A DNA stretch of 64,000 nt, taken from NCBI GenBank assembly GCA_032622095.1, contig CP136061.1, positions 41,051,797 through 41,115,796 of the forward strand, written 5' to 3'. The notes below the pieces were generated by a model that made no database searches, was not told where the DNA came from, and was given only the letters and a program-made list of their open reading frames with translations. Positions 22,200 to 34,325 of the stretch are shown in pieces. Each line of letters starts with the position of its first letter. Within the stretch, counting starts at the first letter, position 1. A program made the translations under genes and the position numbers. This DNA is from Siphonodentalium dalli. Its lineage: Eukaryota; Mollusca; Scaphopoda; Gadilida; Siphonodentaliidae.

Positions 22200-22440
22200 G
22201 ATAGTACATATTATAGTTTAATTATAGTTTGATATGTTCCCGGATTTAGAATAAACTTCCTTTCCCCAGTGATTGTAACTGCTAAGGCTAAATGTATATA
22301 AGAACAATACGTGGACGATATAGTATAAGAACATACAAGCATAATTAACAAGATCCTATTCGTAATTGGTTATGACTGGTAGTAACCATTGTATATGGAT
22401 GATCAAATCAGCATAATCCTATAGTAAACTAGGCGGAGGT
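22200..22440. repeat. Dispersed repeat shared with 34326-34400 and 34920-35120
   Basis: GGTTATGACTGGTAGTAACC, GATCAAATCAG and CCTATAGTAAAC occur in order here and at both later sites. The 34920-35060 copy also shares the preceding CATACAAGCATAATTAACAA. It is a noncoding dispersed family of unknown class. Confidence 0.65.
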
Positions 22441-22619
22441 AACGCCCCCGACTGTACAATCAGAGAAACTTTCTGGTTAAGCGCTATAAAAATGCCACAT
22501 GTTGTGGACTACGGTGGTCATCGGAAGCGCATGAGTTATATAATGAACGAAATGAGTCCATTATTATATGATATGGTTTCGACGAGTAATTGGTTATGAC
22601 TTGACTTGAAACATATTTT

Positions 22620-23095
22620 ATTTGTATAATATACAAAAGGGATTGAGGCACAAGTTTTTACAACTTACGAAGCCCCTCTCCCGATACAATAATATTACAT
22701 ACATGTGATCAAGATGACGGTATATAAACGTATTTACATGATGATCAGTTTAGAGATATATAATTTGTATTGCCTTCCAGAGGTTGTGTAGATTTGTGTT
22801 TAAAACAATGAGGCTGCATTGTGAAAAAATAATAATAGTAGACAGTCATGAACTAGGTTTTAATTTTTGTAGCGCTCTGGAAGACAGTACCGACAATTGA
22901 TAAGAACGTGCATGTTTGTGGGGGAGGTTGGTCCGTTTGTGAGATAACTGCCACATAAAAATTGAAATTTCTGAAGCACCTTTAAGTATATTCAGAAGTG
23001 ATATACTTATGTATGTACATACACCTAAATATACACATGTACACATATATGGATCCGTATGGACACACATATACATACATATAATATAAAATCTT
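22620..23095 (-). other. Probable 3' UTR of the CR1/Jockey-type LINE
   Basis: AT-rich DNA downstream of the ORF2 stop, with runs of TATATGTATG-like repeats at 23000-23090. No poly(A) or microsatellite tail marks the exact 3' end. Confidence 0.35.
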
Positions 23096-26000
23096 TTAGG
23101 GGTCGAAACGTTTAGTCGCGGCAATATATTGCTGTGTGATGTCAAATAGTCTCATATTTTTTTGGGACGAGATATTAGGTATTCCACACATGAGTTCTGC
23201 AATGTTGCTTATTATGAGATTTTCACGGGTTAGTTTCTCAGATAATTCTGAGCGCTCTCTTTGGTATAATGGGCACATGAAGAAATAATGATATGCGTCT
23301 TCATACCGGTTTCCACACGAACATGCGGGGCTGTCAGCGATATAGTTGTTGAACATATCAGATCGGAGTTCACTACACAAGTTACGTAGGCGACAGTGAA
23401 AAATATTGTATTTTCTAAGTCCAACGTAGAAATGTCGAGGGGGACTGGGCGTTGGATCTATATGTTGCAAGTTGGTTTTGAAGGTAGAAAATTGGTCAAC
23501 GTCAGTGATTAATTTGGGAAGTTTGTTCCATTCCATGGCCATCTTTGGGAAAAATGACTGTTTGAAGTGTTCAGTATTGCAGTAATATGAATAAAATTTA
23601 CTGGGGCGTCTCCAATTATAGTCTGCAACTTCATGAGATCTGGGGGGAAGTATAGTGGATAGATATGTTGGTGCTAAATTGTTGACGATTTTATAGAGTG
23701 CCTGCAATTTATGTGTTTGGCGTCTTTTATTGAGTGAAGGCCATCCAACTTCCTGTAATACGGGTGATACCGCTGACTATCCGGCCAGCATCGATATGAA
23801 GCCGGTCAAGCTTTTCTAACATATAGTTAGAGGCATTGTCCCAAACAGCATCTGAATAATCAAATAGTGGTAAAATGTATGTTTTGTAAATAATTTCGAT
23901 GGTTTTTCTGTTTAGTTGATATTTGATGCGACGAAGTTGAGATAGGCGCGAGGCAATCTTTTTGACAGAGCCTTCGATGTGCATGGGCGTTCCATTTGAG
24001 ATTTGATTGGAGTTCCAGACCTAAATGTTTATGCTTGTCCACAAAGTCGATTGAATTTCCCACGAATTTGAGGTTCGGATTCTCTGTATATGGAGCAACC
24101 AATGAGAAGGACATTCCAACTGTTTTAATTGGATTAAAGCTGACCAGCCAGTTTTTGGACCACGCTGTAATTTTGTCTAAGTCGCTGTTCATAGTACCTT
24201 CAAGTATATTAATATCAAAGTGGCTATTCGTGAGGCAAGTGTCATCAGCGTACATTCTCGTTACCGATTCAATACCATCGGCTAGATCATTTATATAGAC
24301 AAGGAACAAGAAAGGTCCCAGGATAGATCCCTGGGGCACTCCTGCTGGGATGACCTCATATTTTGAAAATATGTCATTGACTAGGACTCTTTGCGTCCGG
24401 TTATCTAGGTAGTCTTCTATCCAATTTAAAGTCGTTCCTTTTAATCCATAAGCTTTCAATTTATGTATCAGTCCCCTGTGCCAAACCCTTTCAAAAGCTT
24501 TGGATATATCACAGAATATGGAACATGTAAATAGTCCTTTATCGAGGGTTTGGCACAAGTTGTGGTATAGGTCTAATAGTTGGTATGTTGTACTGTGACC
24601 TGGGAGAAAACCGGATTGATGGAAATACAAGAGCTCATTTTCGATGAAAAACTTACTAATCTGTTTCAGAACAACTTTCTCAAAAATTTTAGATACACAT
24701 GGTAAAAGGGATATTGGTCGATAATTTTTGGCGTCAGCTGGATCGTCTTTTTTGAAAATCGGGATCACGTTTGCGGATTTCCAGGAGTTTGGGAATTTCT
24801 CTGTATTGATAGATTTCCTGAATAGAAGGACCAGTGGGTGAGCTATCGATTTTGCTGTTTCGCGGAGCATTCTAACGCTAATCCCATCGTGCCCGTGGGC
24901 TTTGTTAAGTTTAAAAGATTTGATGGCTGTTTCAACCTCGGTTTCTGTGAAGATCAAGTCAGGCATGGTGTTTGCGGTGCGTTTCGGAAAATTAGGCAGG
25001 TTATTTTTAGCACCATTAATTGTAGAATTTGCAATGAAGCTGTCGTTTAAGATTTTGGCTTTTTCATTATCATCTATTGCATATGTCTTATTGTTAGCAG
25101 AGATAGTACCGGAGGAGCTGTATAGTGGGGGGATATTTTTTGTTCGTTTCTTGTTTAGTAGGTAATGCATTATTCGCCAAAAGTCTCGCGGGTTGGACGC
25201 TTCTCTTATTCGTTCTTCTAGGTTTTCTTCAAATTTAATTTTTGCGTGCTTCTTCATGTTATTGACTTTGTTTCTTATATTTTTGTATTTTCTCCAGATT
25301 TCAGGGTTTTCATTTTTCATGGCTTTTTTCCTAACTCTGTCACGTTTTCGTATCTCAAAACGGATGTCCGAGTTGAACCAGATTTTATCAGAAGTTCTTA
25401 CTGTAATGTACGACTGTGGAATTGTTTTCGTCATTATGGACAGAAATTCTAATTGAAAGTTATTGGCAGCTGTGTTCACATCCGATGCATGTGTTATGAG
25501 GTCATCCCAGTTGACATTAGCAAGTAGGTTATTTGCATGGGAAAAGTTAGCTTTTCTGTAGTTCCACACTTGTCTTAGAAATGACGCTGCGGTCGTGTTT
25601 TCAAATGTTATTGTAGCATATACACCTAAGTGGTCTGAAACTCCGAGATCTAGGACATCGGCATCTATTACACGGAGAGAGTTTGAAGTAATAATTGGGT
25701 CAAGTAACGTGCTTGAGGTGGAGGTCACTCTCGTGGGTACCATTATTGAATTTTTCATGCTGAAACCATCCGTTATATTTTTCAACTTCGATGAACTATC
25801 CATGAAATTGGAGTTAAAATCTCCTGTAATGACAACGTATTCGGAAATGTCGAGAGCGTCTGATATTGAGGATTCCAGGTGTTCCCAATAATTTTGAGAG
25901 CAGAATTGTGCAGATCTGTACGATACTCCAAGAACAATACGAGTTTTCTTTGAATGGATTTCAAACCAGAGACAAGAAGAGTCGAATTCTAATTCGGTTT

Positions 26001-26457
26001 TACGATTAAATATTAAGTGATCGGCGAACATTACACATATTCCGCCGCCGTCTGAATCTCGGTCTTCGCGAATTGGGGTACTAAATCCATCGATTTCTAA
26101 TTGATTTGAAGGATAAGATGGGTCAAGATGCGTTTCGGTGAAACATAAAATGTCATATTCGTTTATAAGGTCTGCAATCTTTTCAAGTTTATTACGGATA
26201 CTCCTTATGTTATAATGGAAAATTGAGATAGAATTCTCAACGTTTATGGTCTGAGACAACGGTCCCGGGTTTGTATGTATATCGCCGGATAATAGTAATA
26301 AAAAGAGCGCAATCAGGAATAACGACCTTGCGTTTGGTGGACTGAAGCATTTTCCGAAGTGAAGGGTGCTGTTTTTCACAGTTTTGGGGGCTAGTGGTCG
26401 TTTTGCTGAGTCGAAGATACCTATTGCTGCCCTATATTGGCTCAAGTCACACGTCAT
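23096..26457 (-). pseudogene. LINE ORF2 (endonuclease-reverse transcriptase), CR1/Jockey-type, two frameshifts
   Basis: The main frame runs 26457 to 23860. Order: a hydrophobic segment (residues 46-56) followed by a 2A-like GDIHTNPGP (58-66). Next is an APE-type endonuclease (about 75-285, with NIRSIRNKL, TETH, GDFN and SDH motifs). The reverse transcriptase has PIFKKDDPADAKNYRPISLL, DISKAF, GVPQGSILGP and an intact YADD. A frameshift at about 23980 moves into the frame 23727-23984. A second near 23760 moves into 23096-23707, which ends with Cys-X-Cys-X8-His-X4-Cys (CSCGNRYEDAYHYFFMC) about 60 residues before the stop. The protein would nick target DNA and prime reverse transcription from its own RNA. 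No upstream ORF1 is visible to 26960. The catalytic motifs remain, so decay is recent. The clade is judged by eye. Confidence 0.88.
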
Positions 26458-26769
26458 ATTTCAGACGGTGGTTAGAAACCAAGATAGGGAAGCAACTGGA
26501 CTCCGACTCAACAGATAATAGATATAGTGGAACCTCACAAATGGACTTGGCGGTTGTTCTTAAGTTATGGATATTTTCAATATGGATTGGAAACATGAAG
26601 TAAGTAAATGAATCATCAAAAGTGGTCAATGCATAGAATAAAGAGAACATGATCAAGACATGATGAGAAATATTTACATAATGGTGTTTGTTGGTGATTG
26701 GCATGAGGGGTTTATCGGCTATTTACGGGTAGTTGTGTTGAAATTTAAGGGAAATTTTTCTTGAAATAT

Positions 26770-26951
26770 GACTGCTACAGTAATGTTCCAAGCAATCGAC
26801 CTCACAACCATAGCAGAATCGCGGGCAACTCCACGGGACCCCGTCGGGAATATGGCCCACCGCCCTTCCTAGGAAAGCTCTCGGGGCGAAAAGCCACCCA
26901 CAACTCCGCCGCGGCCAAGAAGTCGACTGATTAGAGCATTACTGTAGCATG
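26770..26951. repeat. GC-rich 180-bp unit with 13-bp inverted ends
   Basis: TGCTACAGTAATG near the start is matched by CATTACTGTAGCA at the end. The interior is unusually GC-rich for this window (CGCGGGCAACTCCACGGGAC, GCGGCCAAGAAG). The reverse strand carries GAGGTCGATTG, loosely like an RNA polymerase III B box. It could be a small MITE or a SINE-like retroposon. I do not recognise the family. Confidence 0.45.
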
Positions 26952-26959
26952 GGATTTTG

Positions 26960-27778
26960 TGCGGGTTAATCCAGAATAAGTGAGAAATTTAGCAGTTTCA
27001 TTATAGGTGAGAACAGTAGACCCTTTATGAATATATGCGGGATAGGCCTACAAGGGGAGATATGTAGTTGTGCTACCCCCACTGGGTTTAGGTACTTCGT
27101 GCTCAAGATTGCGTGCACTCACCAAAAGGGTCAACATTGGTCACTGAGAAGTGGTAACTTGTATATAACTCTGTTCAGTTGGTCAGGATGCGTTGAAGAA
27201 AGGCGAAAATTAGATATATATTTTTTTATCGTTACGGCTTGCCATAGTACATTGCGTCACATTGTTGATATACATTAAATGTTGTGATTGGAATTACTAG
27301 CGCGGAAAGTTGAGTCGTGAAAAGTGGACTTCGCATATCGACAAAATTAGGTCGCGCTAACCGAGAATATTGTGATCGTGTTGTATAGCCGTTGACTTTA
27401 TGCCGTGAAGCGTTTCAACAACCTTGCTTGAGATTATAATGAATCAGTTTTGACCTGGCGCCTGGTGGTCCGAGTCGCGTAGACTTCATGTTAGGGAGCG
27501 TGGACTTATTCGTTTGAACTTGGGGAAAAAAGAATGGGTTCCCACATGAGATTGGAAAGGAGCTATCGCGAGAGTCGTAAGTCACTAAGTGACTGGGTTC
27601 TGTTCACCATTCCAGCTCTTGGTGAGTTTTATTGAGTTTATATATGCTCGACATTTTAGTTGTCTCCATAGCAGGGTTAATTGGCATCCAGAATGGGGGT
27701 GGCAAGTGGTGGTAACACAGAGAGGCTCAAACAATGGGGGGGGGGGGGTAAAATAGTTACAATTACATTGAATTCCAG
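26960..27778. other. Gene-free stretch
   Basis: No supported gene. The ORF at 27027-27278 has no recognisable domain. A 13-G run lies at 27736-27748. Confidence 0.4.
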
Positions 27779-27779
27779 T

Positions 27780-28110
27780 CATCAGTTGAGTTGAACACTA
27801 GTGGAGGAGGTCACACATCCCATTGTTTTAATTAATACGAAATGCTACTTGGTTATAGGACTTAGTGAATTAGTCACTTTACTCTTTTTTTTTCTTTCTT
27901 TTTTTTGGGTGAAACTTCCTTCTATACATGCATCCAGACATCAGTTGAGTTGAACACTAGTGGAGGAGGTCACACATCCCATTGTTTTAATTAATACGAA
28001 ATGCTACTTGGTTATAGGACTTAGTGAATTAGTCACTTTACTCTTTTTTATTTTTCTTCTTTTTTTTTTTTCTTCTTTTTTTTTTTTGGGTGAAACTTCC
28101 TTCTATACAT
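27780..28110. repeat. Tandem duplication of about 160 bp
   Basis: ATCAGTTGAGTTGAACACTAG through GGGTGAAACTTCCTTCTATA occurs twice in direct orientation, starting at 27781 and about 27940. Differences are confined to the T/C-rich segment, which has grown in the second copy. Confidence 0.9.
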
Positions 28111-28639
28111 GCACATATAAAAAGGTACCGGAATATGTTTTTGAACAAAAGTGTCTCTTATGAGGTATTGCCTGCTGGGCATGGAAATCTGTTTGACCTT
28201 AGAGGCTTAGACTCAAAGTCAACTCAGGAGCAAATATGCCAGTTGACAGTTATATGTAAACAATGTTCCTTTTTTTTAACGTACTAATAGTTCTATGGAA
28301 CTCAAACTATATTTATATGTACCTTTGCATAAGGACTGATAGAGCAATCGGAAATATAAACAGGTGAATAATATACCATTTATTATATTGAGAATTAAAA
28401 TTTTAGGATTAGAATTAAAACTAACTGGCAGTGTGACCTCCCCGGTGTGGTTTACTCGCTTTAACATGCATGTAAATGGAGTATATACACATACACAATA
28501 ACATGAATACATATACATCCATATAAATACAAATAGATATACATATAATCCACCCCCAGCACAGACCCCCTTCCGCACTATGCATACATGGATTTATGAC
28601 AGAGATAAACTCAGATTTATCAGAGAGGTTTAGCAATGT

Positions 28640-29396
28640 CTCATATGGGGGGGGGGGGGGGGTGAGTGAACATATGATATGCATAAATGTGAATATATAT
28701 AATATATGGATGTATAATACAATGTGATTCATATTTGATATAAGGTAGCTGTCACCAAGTAAAATGGTGACTTGTATTCAGGCATTAACAAGTTTTTGAG
28801 GTTAAATTTCATATGGATATAATTTTGTATTAAAAAAGTAGTGTCATGTGGATACATGTAGGGTGAGCTACTATAGTTATACTGCATAGTAGCAATTAAG
28901 TTCATAAAACTAGCGTCATTAAGTTTTGAGGTTTACATTTTATCTACCAGGTATATATGTATCAATTATACTGTGGCAGATGAATACTCTGTAAACATAT
29001 TTCCTGATATATGCATATAATTATTCTGTGACATTATAATTATTCTGTGACATTAAAGATACACAATCCAATTTGTTGGTCCCCGAGTCATCGGGTTCCA
29101 ATAATAACAACATTTCTTCAAGAGATACTTGTATTCAAGATTGATTTAATAGCAACATAATACTTATCGCTATCAGCCCTAGTATGAAAATTTTCCAAAA
29201 ACATGTTATATACATGTATATCAGCATTTTGTTAAATGCAATTTAGTATCAAGAGTATACATGTTGGTCGGCTCGTTTAATAGATGGTTGTCCACCAAAT
29301 ATATTTCAGGTGGTGAAAATAGGATTAATGTTGATTCAAAAATTTATATCTGGGTTTCTTGTCTACGGTTAAATATTTTATTTATTTATATATTTA

Positions 29397-29429
<33 letters not shown>

Positions 29430-31800
29430 TTTATTTTTTTTCCCGAAAACCGAGGAATAGTAATTTAGGAGCATTAATATGGATCATGTATCTTTAACGG
29501 CTTTTGGAAGTTAATTTTTCCATGTACCATATATTGGGTATGAGCCTGATTGTGATATAAATTGGGTGTGGGGGAATATATCATAATGTATAAATGTGAC
29601 ATTCACTGGTAGATGGACACTGTGCATGGATGAGACATTAACATACATTTTAAGTTGAATTTCGTGAATCACAAATCTGGCTGTGATTTATTGATCACTC
29701 TGCTCTTGTCAAGTAAATGCCTGAATGTAGCATTTACCGATAGAAGCATATAAAGGCCATGGTAAGTTATGTCAGTGTCTGAAAGTCAATCAGGTTTCAG
29801 CGGTTGACCTCAAACACCCACCCAATTTACCCTTGCCTAAAAGTGGCAGTAACAGTTTTTGGAAGTTAGTTCCATATATCAATAATGTTGTATAGGGGCA
29901 AGTTGATATATCGTATGGATAAATAACTATACCACAGTGGACAGATTTCAGAGTTTAATTGCATATATGGGGTGAGGCATATATTATATCATACACTCTG
30001 ATTTATACTAGTAGTTTCTAACTGATGATAGTTAACAATTACCCAGTACATGTACATGCATAATGGTCACCTTAAAGTTAAATAGCAGTATTTTATGTGA
30101 AGATATAAAACCTGTGATATTAAAGATACACAATCCGACTTGATATTCGCCGTGTCAACATGTTCTAACAATAGCATCATTTGTTCAAAAGATGTTCTAG
30201 TTTTCAAGATTGATTTATTTCCAAAGGTAATGCTTACCGCGGTCAACCTTGGTATAAAATTTTCCATAACGAGTTATATTATATCGGCATTTTGTTCAAT
30301 GCAATTTGGTATGAAGAGTATGTTGGTCGGCTCGCTGAATATATGCTTGGCCGCCAACTATTTAGGTGGTGGATAATAAAACATAATTAGAAAATTTCTA
30401 TCTGATAACTTTCAGCTTTGATGGGTGGGTTTCTTGACTGATAAAAATGTTTAGTTTTTTTTTAACCTCTGAAATCGAGGAATACTAATTCAGGGACGTT
30501 AATTTAGATTATGTATCTTTAACAAGTTTTGGAAGTTAAATTTAATATCATACACTCTGATTTATACTAGTAGTTTCTAACTGATGATAGTTACCAATTA
30601 CCCAGTACATGTACATGCATAATGGTCACCTTAAATAGTAGTATTTTATGTGTAGATATAAAACTCTGTTTTATAGTCATTTAAGCATAGTTGTTATCAA
30701 GTAAATGCTTGTTTGACATTTACTAATCCGTGCATAAAGCCATGGTTAAATTAGTCTGTTTTTAGCATTTTTAGCATAGGTTAAACAAAAAACAAAAACA
30801 AAAACAAAATTATTCGGAATAAGTTTCAAAAATGATTATTGTAATAATATATCATTAATATTAAACCGATCTTGTTTACGTTCCTTGAATGCGAATGAGA
30901 TCTGTATCATTGACTTTGACAGATTTTGGAAGTAAATTTCATGTCTTATATGGGGGGGGGGGGGGAGTGAACATATGATATGCATAGATGGGAATATATA
31001 TAAGAAATTTATCATAAAATGTGATTCATATTTGATATATGGCAGCTATTGCCAAGATAAGTGTATGCTAGTATGAGACATTAGCAAGTTATAGAAGTTA
31101 GCTTTCATATGGATACAATTTTATTTTGGAAAAGTAGTGTCAAATGAATAGGGTGAGGGCAAAATAGTTATGTTGCATAGTAGCAATTAAATTCACTAGT
31201 CTAGCATCAATAAATTTTGGAACTTAAATTGTATCTACCAGGTACATGTATCAATTATACTGTAGCAAATGAAAACTCTGATTTGCAGTAAACATATTTC
31301 CTAGTATATGCATATAATCATTCTGTGACATTAAAGATACACAATCCGACCTGATGGTCCCTGTGTCAACATGTTCTAACAATAGCATCATTTGTTCAAA
31401 AGATGCTTTAGTTTTCAAGATTGATTTATTTCCAAAGATAATGCTTACCGCGGTCAACCTTGGTATAAAATTTTCCATAACGAGTTACTAGTAAATTATA
31501 TCGGCATTTTGTTCAATGCAATTTGGTATGAAGAGTATGTTGGTCGGCTCGCTGAATATATGCTTGGCCGCCAACTATTTAGGTGGTGGATAATAAAACA
31601 TAATTAGAAATTTTCTATCTGATAACTTTCAGCTTTGATGGGTGGGTTTCTCGACTGATAGGAATGCTTTGTTTTGCTTTGTTTTTGTTTTTGTTTGTTT
31701 GTTTGTTTGTTTTTTTTTAACCTCTGAAATCGAGGAATACTAATTCAGGGACGTTAATTTAGATTATGTATCTTTAACAAGTTTTGGAAGTTAAATTTAA
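28640..31800. repeat. Duplicated AT-rich block, about 860 bp, plus a partial third copy
   Basis: The block from the poly-G run and GAGTGAACATATGATATGC to AACCTCTGAAATCGAGG-like DNA occurs at 28640-29500 and again at 30945-31800. The second half alone (CATTAAAGATACACAATCC onward) also occurs at 30112-30540. The module ATCATACACTCTGATTTATA recurs at about 29990, 30545 and 32035. All copies are noncoding and direct, so unequal crossing-over is the likely origin. The intervening DNA to 32470 consists of related AT-rich modules with TTTTGGAAGTTAAATTT. Confidence 0.75.
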
Positions 31801-32627
31801 TTAACATACATTTGAAGTTGAATTCATGGATCATATATGGATATAATGAGGGCAAATGGATATATTAGCATACATGTACATGATTTATAGTTCATAATAA
31901 GTTGTGGAAATCTGATTGCATATATCATATAAAAATAGTATGGGGGCAAATGAATATCCCATAGACTGTGATTCATTTTTATCACATGGTAACAGTTACC
32001 AAGTAAATAGATATGATACACTATATGATATATTATATTATATCATACACTCTCATTTATACTAGTAGCTCTAAATGATAGTTGATACCATTTACCAAGA
32101 ACATGTATAATTGTGACCTTAAATGGTATTTCGTGCATAAATTTCACAACTAAGAAGTTGTGAAAGTCTAAATTCATGTATCATACATGTATATGGATAG
32201 GATGAGGGAAAAACAATATATCATAAACCGTGATTCATATTTATCACATGGCAACAGTCACCAAGTAAATAGATATATTATGGTACATAATTGTATCTTA
32301 TGGGTAAATGTAATACTAGGGTTTCGGAAGTCTGATTGGGTAGGGTGGGGCAAATGTATATATGATAACGTGCGATTCATAGTTATCACATGGTAACAGT
32401 TACCAAGTTAATGGATATATGTAACATTAGCGAGTTTTGGAACTTAAATTTCAAATGTAGACATACACAGTAGAATTATCTATGATCAGGGGTTTTTAAA
32501 TTGGAAAATTTAAAATGGCAAGGTGGATACACGTGCAATTTTTTTTTTTTTTATTTATGTGTGGATGATTGAGTAATTTGTGATAAAGGTGATAATTTCT
32601 CAATGTTCAGTGGTACATTTGGTATGT

Positions 32628-34100
32628 TCACTTTTCCTTGATTGATTTCACTTCCTCGAGTGAATTTACTTTGAATGGCTTTGATGTCTCTGTTGTCTTG
32701 GTGAAGATGTTTCCACGAAATGTCCAATAGGAAGAAATGAGTTTCTCCTTCTTTAATAAGTAAAGTTCTCGCACAATGTCACTTCTAGCCTTGGTAAGGT
32801 TCTCGGTTATGAAGATCTTACTTTGACCCTTTAGAAGTTTCTTATTGTCGAACACAGCTTTTTGAGCATACCAATTTCCAAAGCGTACTATTATGTTGCA
32901 GGCCTTGGTGGTTGTTTTACGAGTCTGGCTCCCTGGTACCAATATATCTGTCTGCTGATTTGAAGCTGCATGTTTATTTAGATGGGATGATGTTTGTTCT
33001 GATTCAAACAGCTTGTCTGCTTTCCTGGCAGGAATTAAAGGACCTTCAGGTACAGTATGAGGCGCACCAAGAGGATGAGCATTTGAAATGTCTCTGGGAT
33101 GTAATTTAACTTTCAGGAAGTGCTCACAGATATCCCTAACTACACATTTTGCATCAATATTAAAAGGGTTGGAGATGTCATCTGGAATAGGCACATTATG
33201 GAATTGTAGACAATTTATACGACTATACTGTTCTCCTTTCTCAACCTCAGTGTCGGTGTGCTTGATTGCTTCCTTGAATTTCTTCTCAATGAGGTTTTCA
33301 ATCCATTCTTTGTCCAAGGACCCAGTAGGATTTGAATTTGAGTTTTGCAAAGATATCTCAGTCAGTTTCTGATTCTCACCCTTTAGTTCGCGGACTTCAG
33401 TTTTGAGAGAATTTATTTCTTGCTGCATGCTCTGCATCCCATTTTTTACTGTAATCACCTCCTTTTGTGTATTTGATATGCTTGTTTTTACTGACTCTTC
33501 AATTGTAGTATGCATAGTTGCAAACATATCTGTTAAAATTTTCATTTGGTTCCCCAATGTCTGAAACTCTTGCTTCATGCATACACTGATTTGGTCTTTA
33601 ATTGTCTTATTTATGTGTTCATCTAATGAATCTTCCTCTGTAGCTACCGGTCCTCTACGTCGTTTCTTTCTTTCTTTCGCACTGAAAGATTGCATTGACT
33701 GGGAAACCGCTTGAAAATTTGATGCGAAGCTGGTTGGGGTGCCTATTGGTGAGTCCTGTGGTGATGCATTTAAACTAGAAACTTGGCTGGAGGGTGGATC
33801 AAAAATGGAGTTTGCTAGACAGAGAGTAATTACATCTGATTGAGGTTGGCTTCCAGAAAAATCATAGTTTGTATCAGCCACAGAATTGATGACTTCCATA
33901 ACTGTGTCAGGTTTTGAAATCTCTGACTGAGACTGGATGTCTCCAACTGGAAGTGTGGTTGTTAATTCAGGATGTTTTTCACCATTTATTAAATTTGAAC
34001 AGTTAGTTTTATCATCAGCAGCCATGCTATTTGTTAAGTCAGACTTATCTTGTGAGGTATTTACAAGTTCATTTTGAGAGTCTTCTACCACGCCCGCCAT
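32628..34100 (-). CDS. L1-type ORF1 protein (coiled coil, RRM-like, C-terminal domain), intact
   Basis: The frame is open for 490 codons from the first ATG (34100, context AAAAATGGCG). Ten more codons precede it without an ATG. Order: a Ser/Thr/Asn-rich low-complexity N-terminus; a basic cluster KERKKRRRGP (about residues 145-155), possibly nuclear-localising; a heptad-rich coiled coil (about 170-250); an RRM-like domain starting EQYSRINCLQFHNVP with DISNAHPLG; and a C-terminal domain with NIIVRFGNW, KIFITENLTKARSDIV and YWTFRGNIF. This order matches LINE-1/Tx1 ORF1p (Transposase_22-like), an RNA-binding trimeric chaperone. At 490 residues it is longer than the usual 300-400, mainly from the N-terminal extension and an insertion before NIIVRF. 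It could be an active trans-mobilised element or a domesticated gene. Confidence 0.8.
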   Translation of the reverse strand: MAGVVEDSQNELVNTSQDKSDLTNSMAADDKTNCSNLINGEKHPELTTTLPVGDIQSQSEISKPDTVMEVINSVADTNYDFSGSQPQSDVITLCLANSIFDPPSSQVSSLNASPQDSPIGTPTSFASNFQAVSQSMQSFSAKERKKRRRGPVATEEDSLDEHINKTIKDQISVCMKQEFQTLGNQMKILTDMFATMHTTIEESVKTSISNTQKEVITVKNGMQSMQQEINSLKTEVRELKGENQKLTEISLQNSNSNPTGSLDKEWIENLIEKKFKEAIKHTDTEVEKGEQYSRINCLQFHNVPIPDDISNPFNIDAKCVVRDICEHFLKVKLHPRDISNAHPLGAPHTVPEGPLIPARKADKLFESEQTSSHLNKHAASNQQTDILVPGSQTRKTTTKACNIIVRFGNWYAQKAVFDNKKLLKGQSKIFITENLTKARSDIVRELYLLKKEKLISSYWTFRGNIFTKTTETSKPFKVNSLEEVKSIKEK

Positions 34101-34302
34101 TTTTATCGGATATTGGTCGTGGTCAGTCAAATCGTATCCGGCTTCAAACTCGGAAAAACAAATTTCAAAATACCCGATCGGTCCGTATAGTTCTCTGTGT
34201 TAAACCCGCCGAAGATCCTTGTATATTGTGTGTCTTTATTACATTCTTTTCCCCGTTAAATAGCCGAAAAAGTAGGAGCGAAAATTAGCTTGTTATGACT
34301 CG

Positions 34303-34313
34303 GCCGCCATCTT
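34303..34313 (-). promoter_or_regulatory. YY1-type motif at the element 5' end
   Basis: AAGATGGCGGC on the minus strand, within about 20 bases of the inferred 5' boundary of the ORF1-only element. In mammalian L1 a YY1 site at this position directs the correct transcription start. The same role here is inference. Confidence 0.5.
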
Positions 34314-34325
34314 GAAATTTTTTGT

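Larger units (their letters stand above)
32539..34322 (-). mobile_element. ORF1-only (half-LINE, HAL1-like) retroelement
   Basis: On the minus strand the unit starts near 34314-34322 and runs through a CpG-containing 5' leader, one long ORF and a short 3' UTR. AATAAA at 32550-32555 directly abuts a 14-A tract (32539-32552, T on the given strand). There is no endonuclease or reverse transcriptase on either side. The 5' end carries AAGATGGCGGC (34303-34313), an exact match to the YY1 consensus, placed as in mammalian L1 promoters. The right edge interrupts the dispersed TTATTGGTTATGACTGG repeat. No target-site duplication could be identified. Confidence 0.6.
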
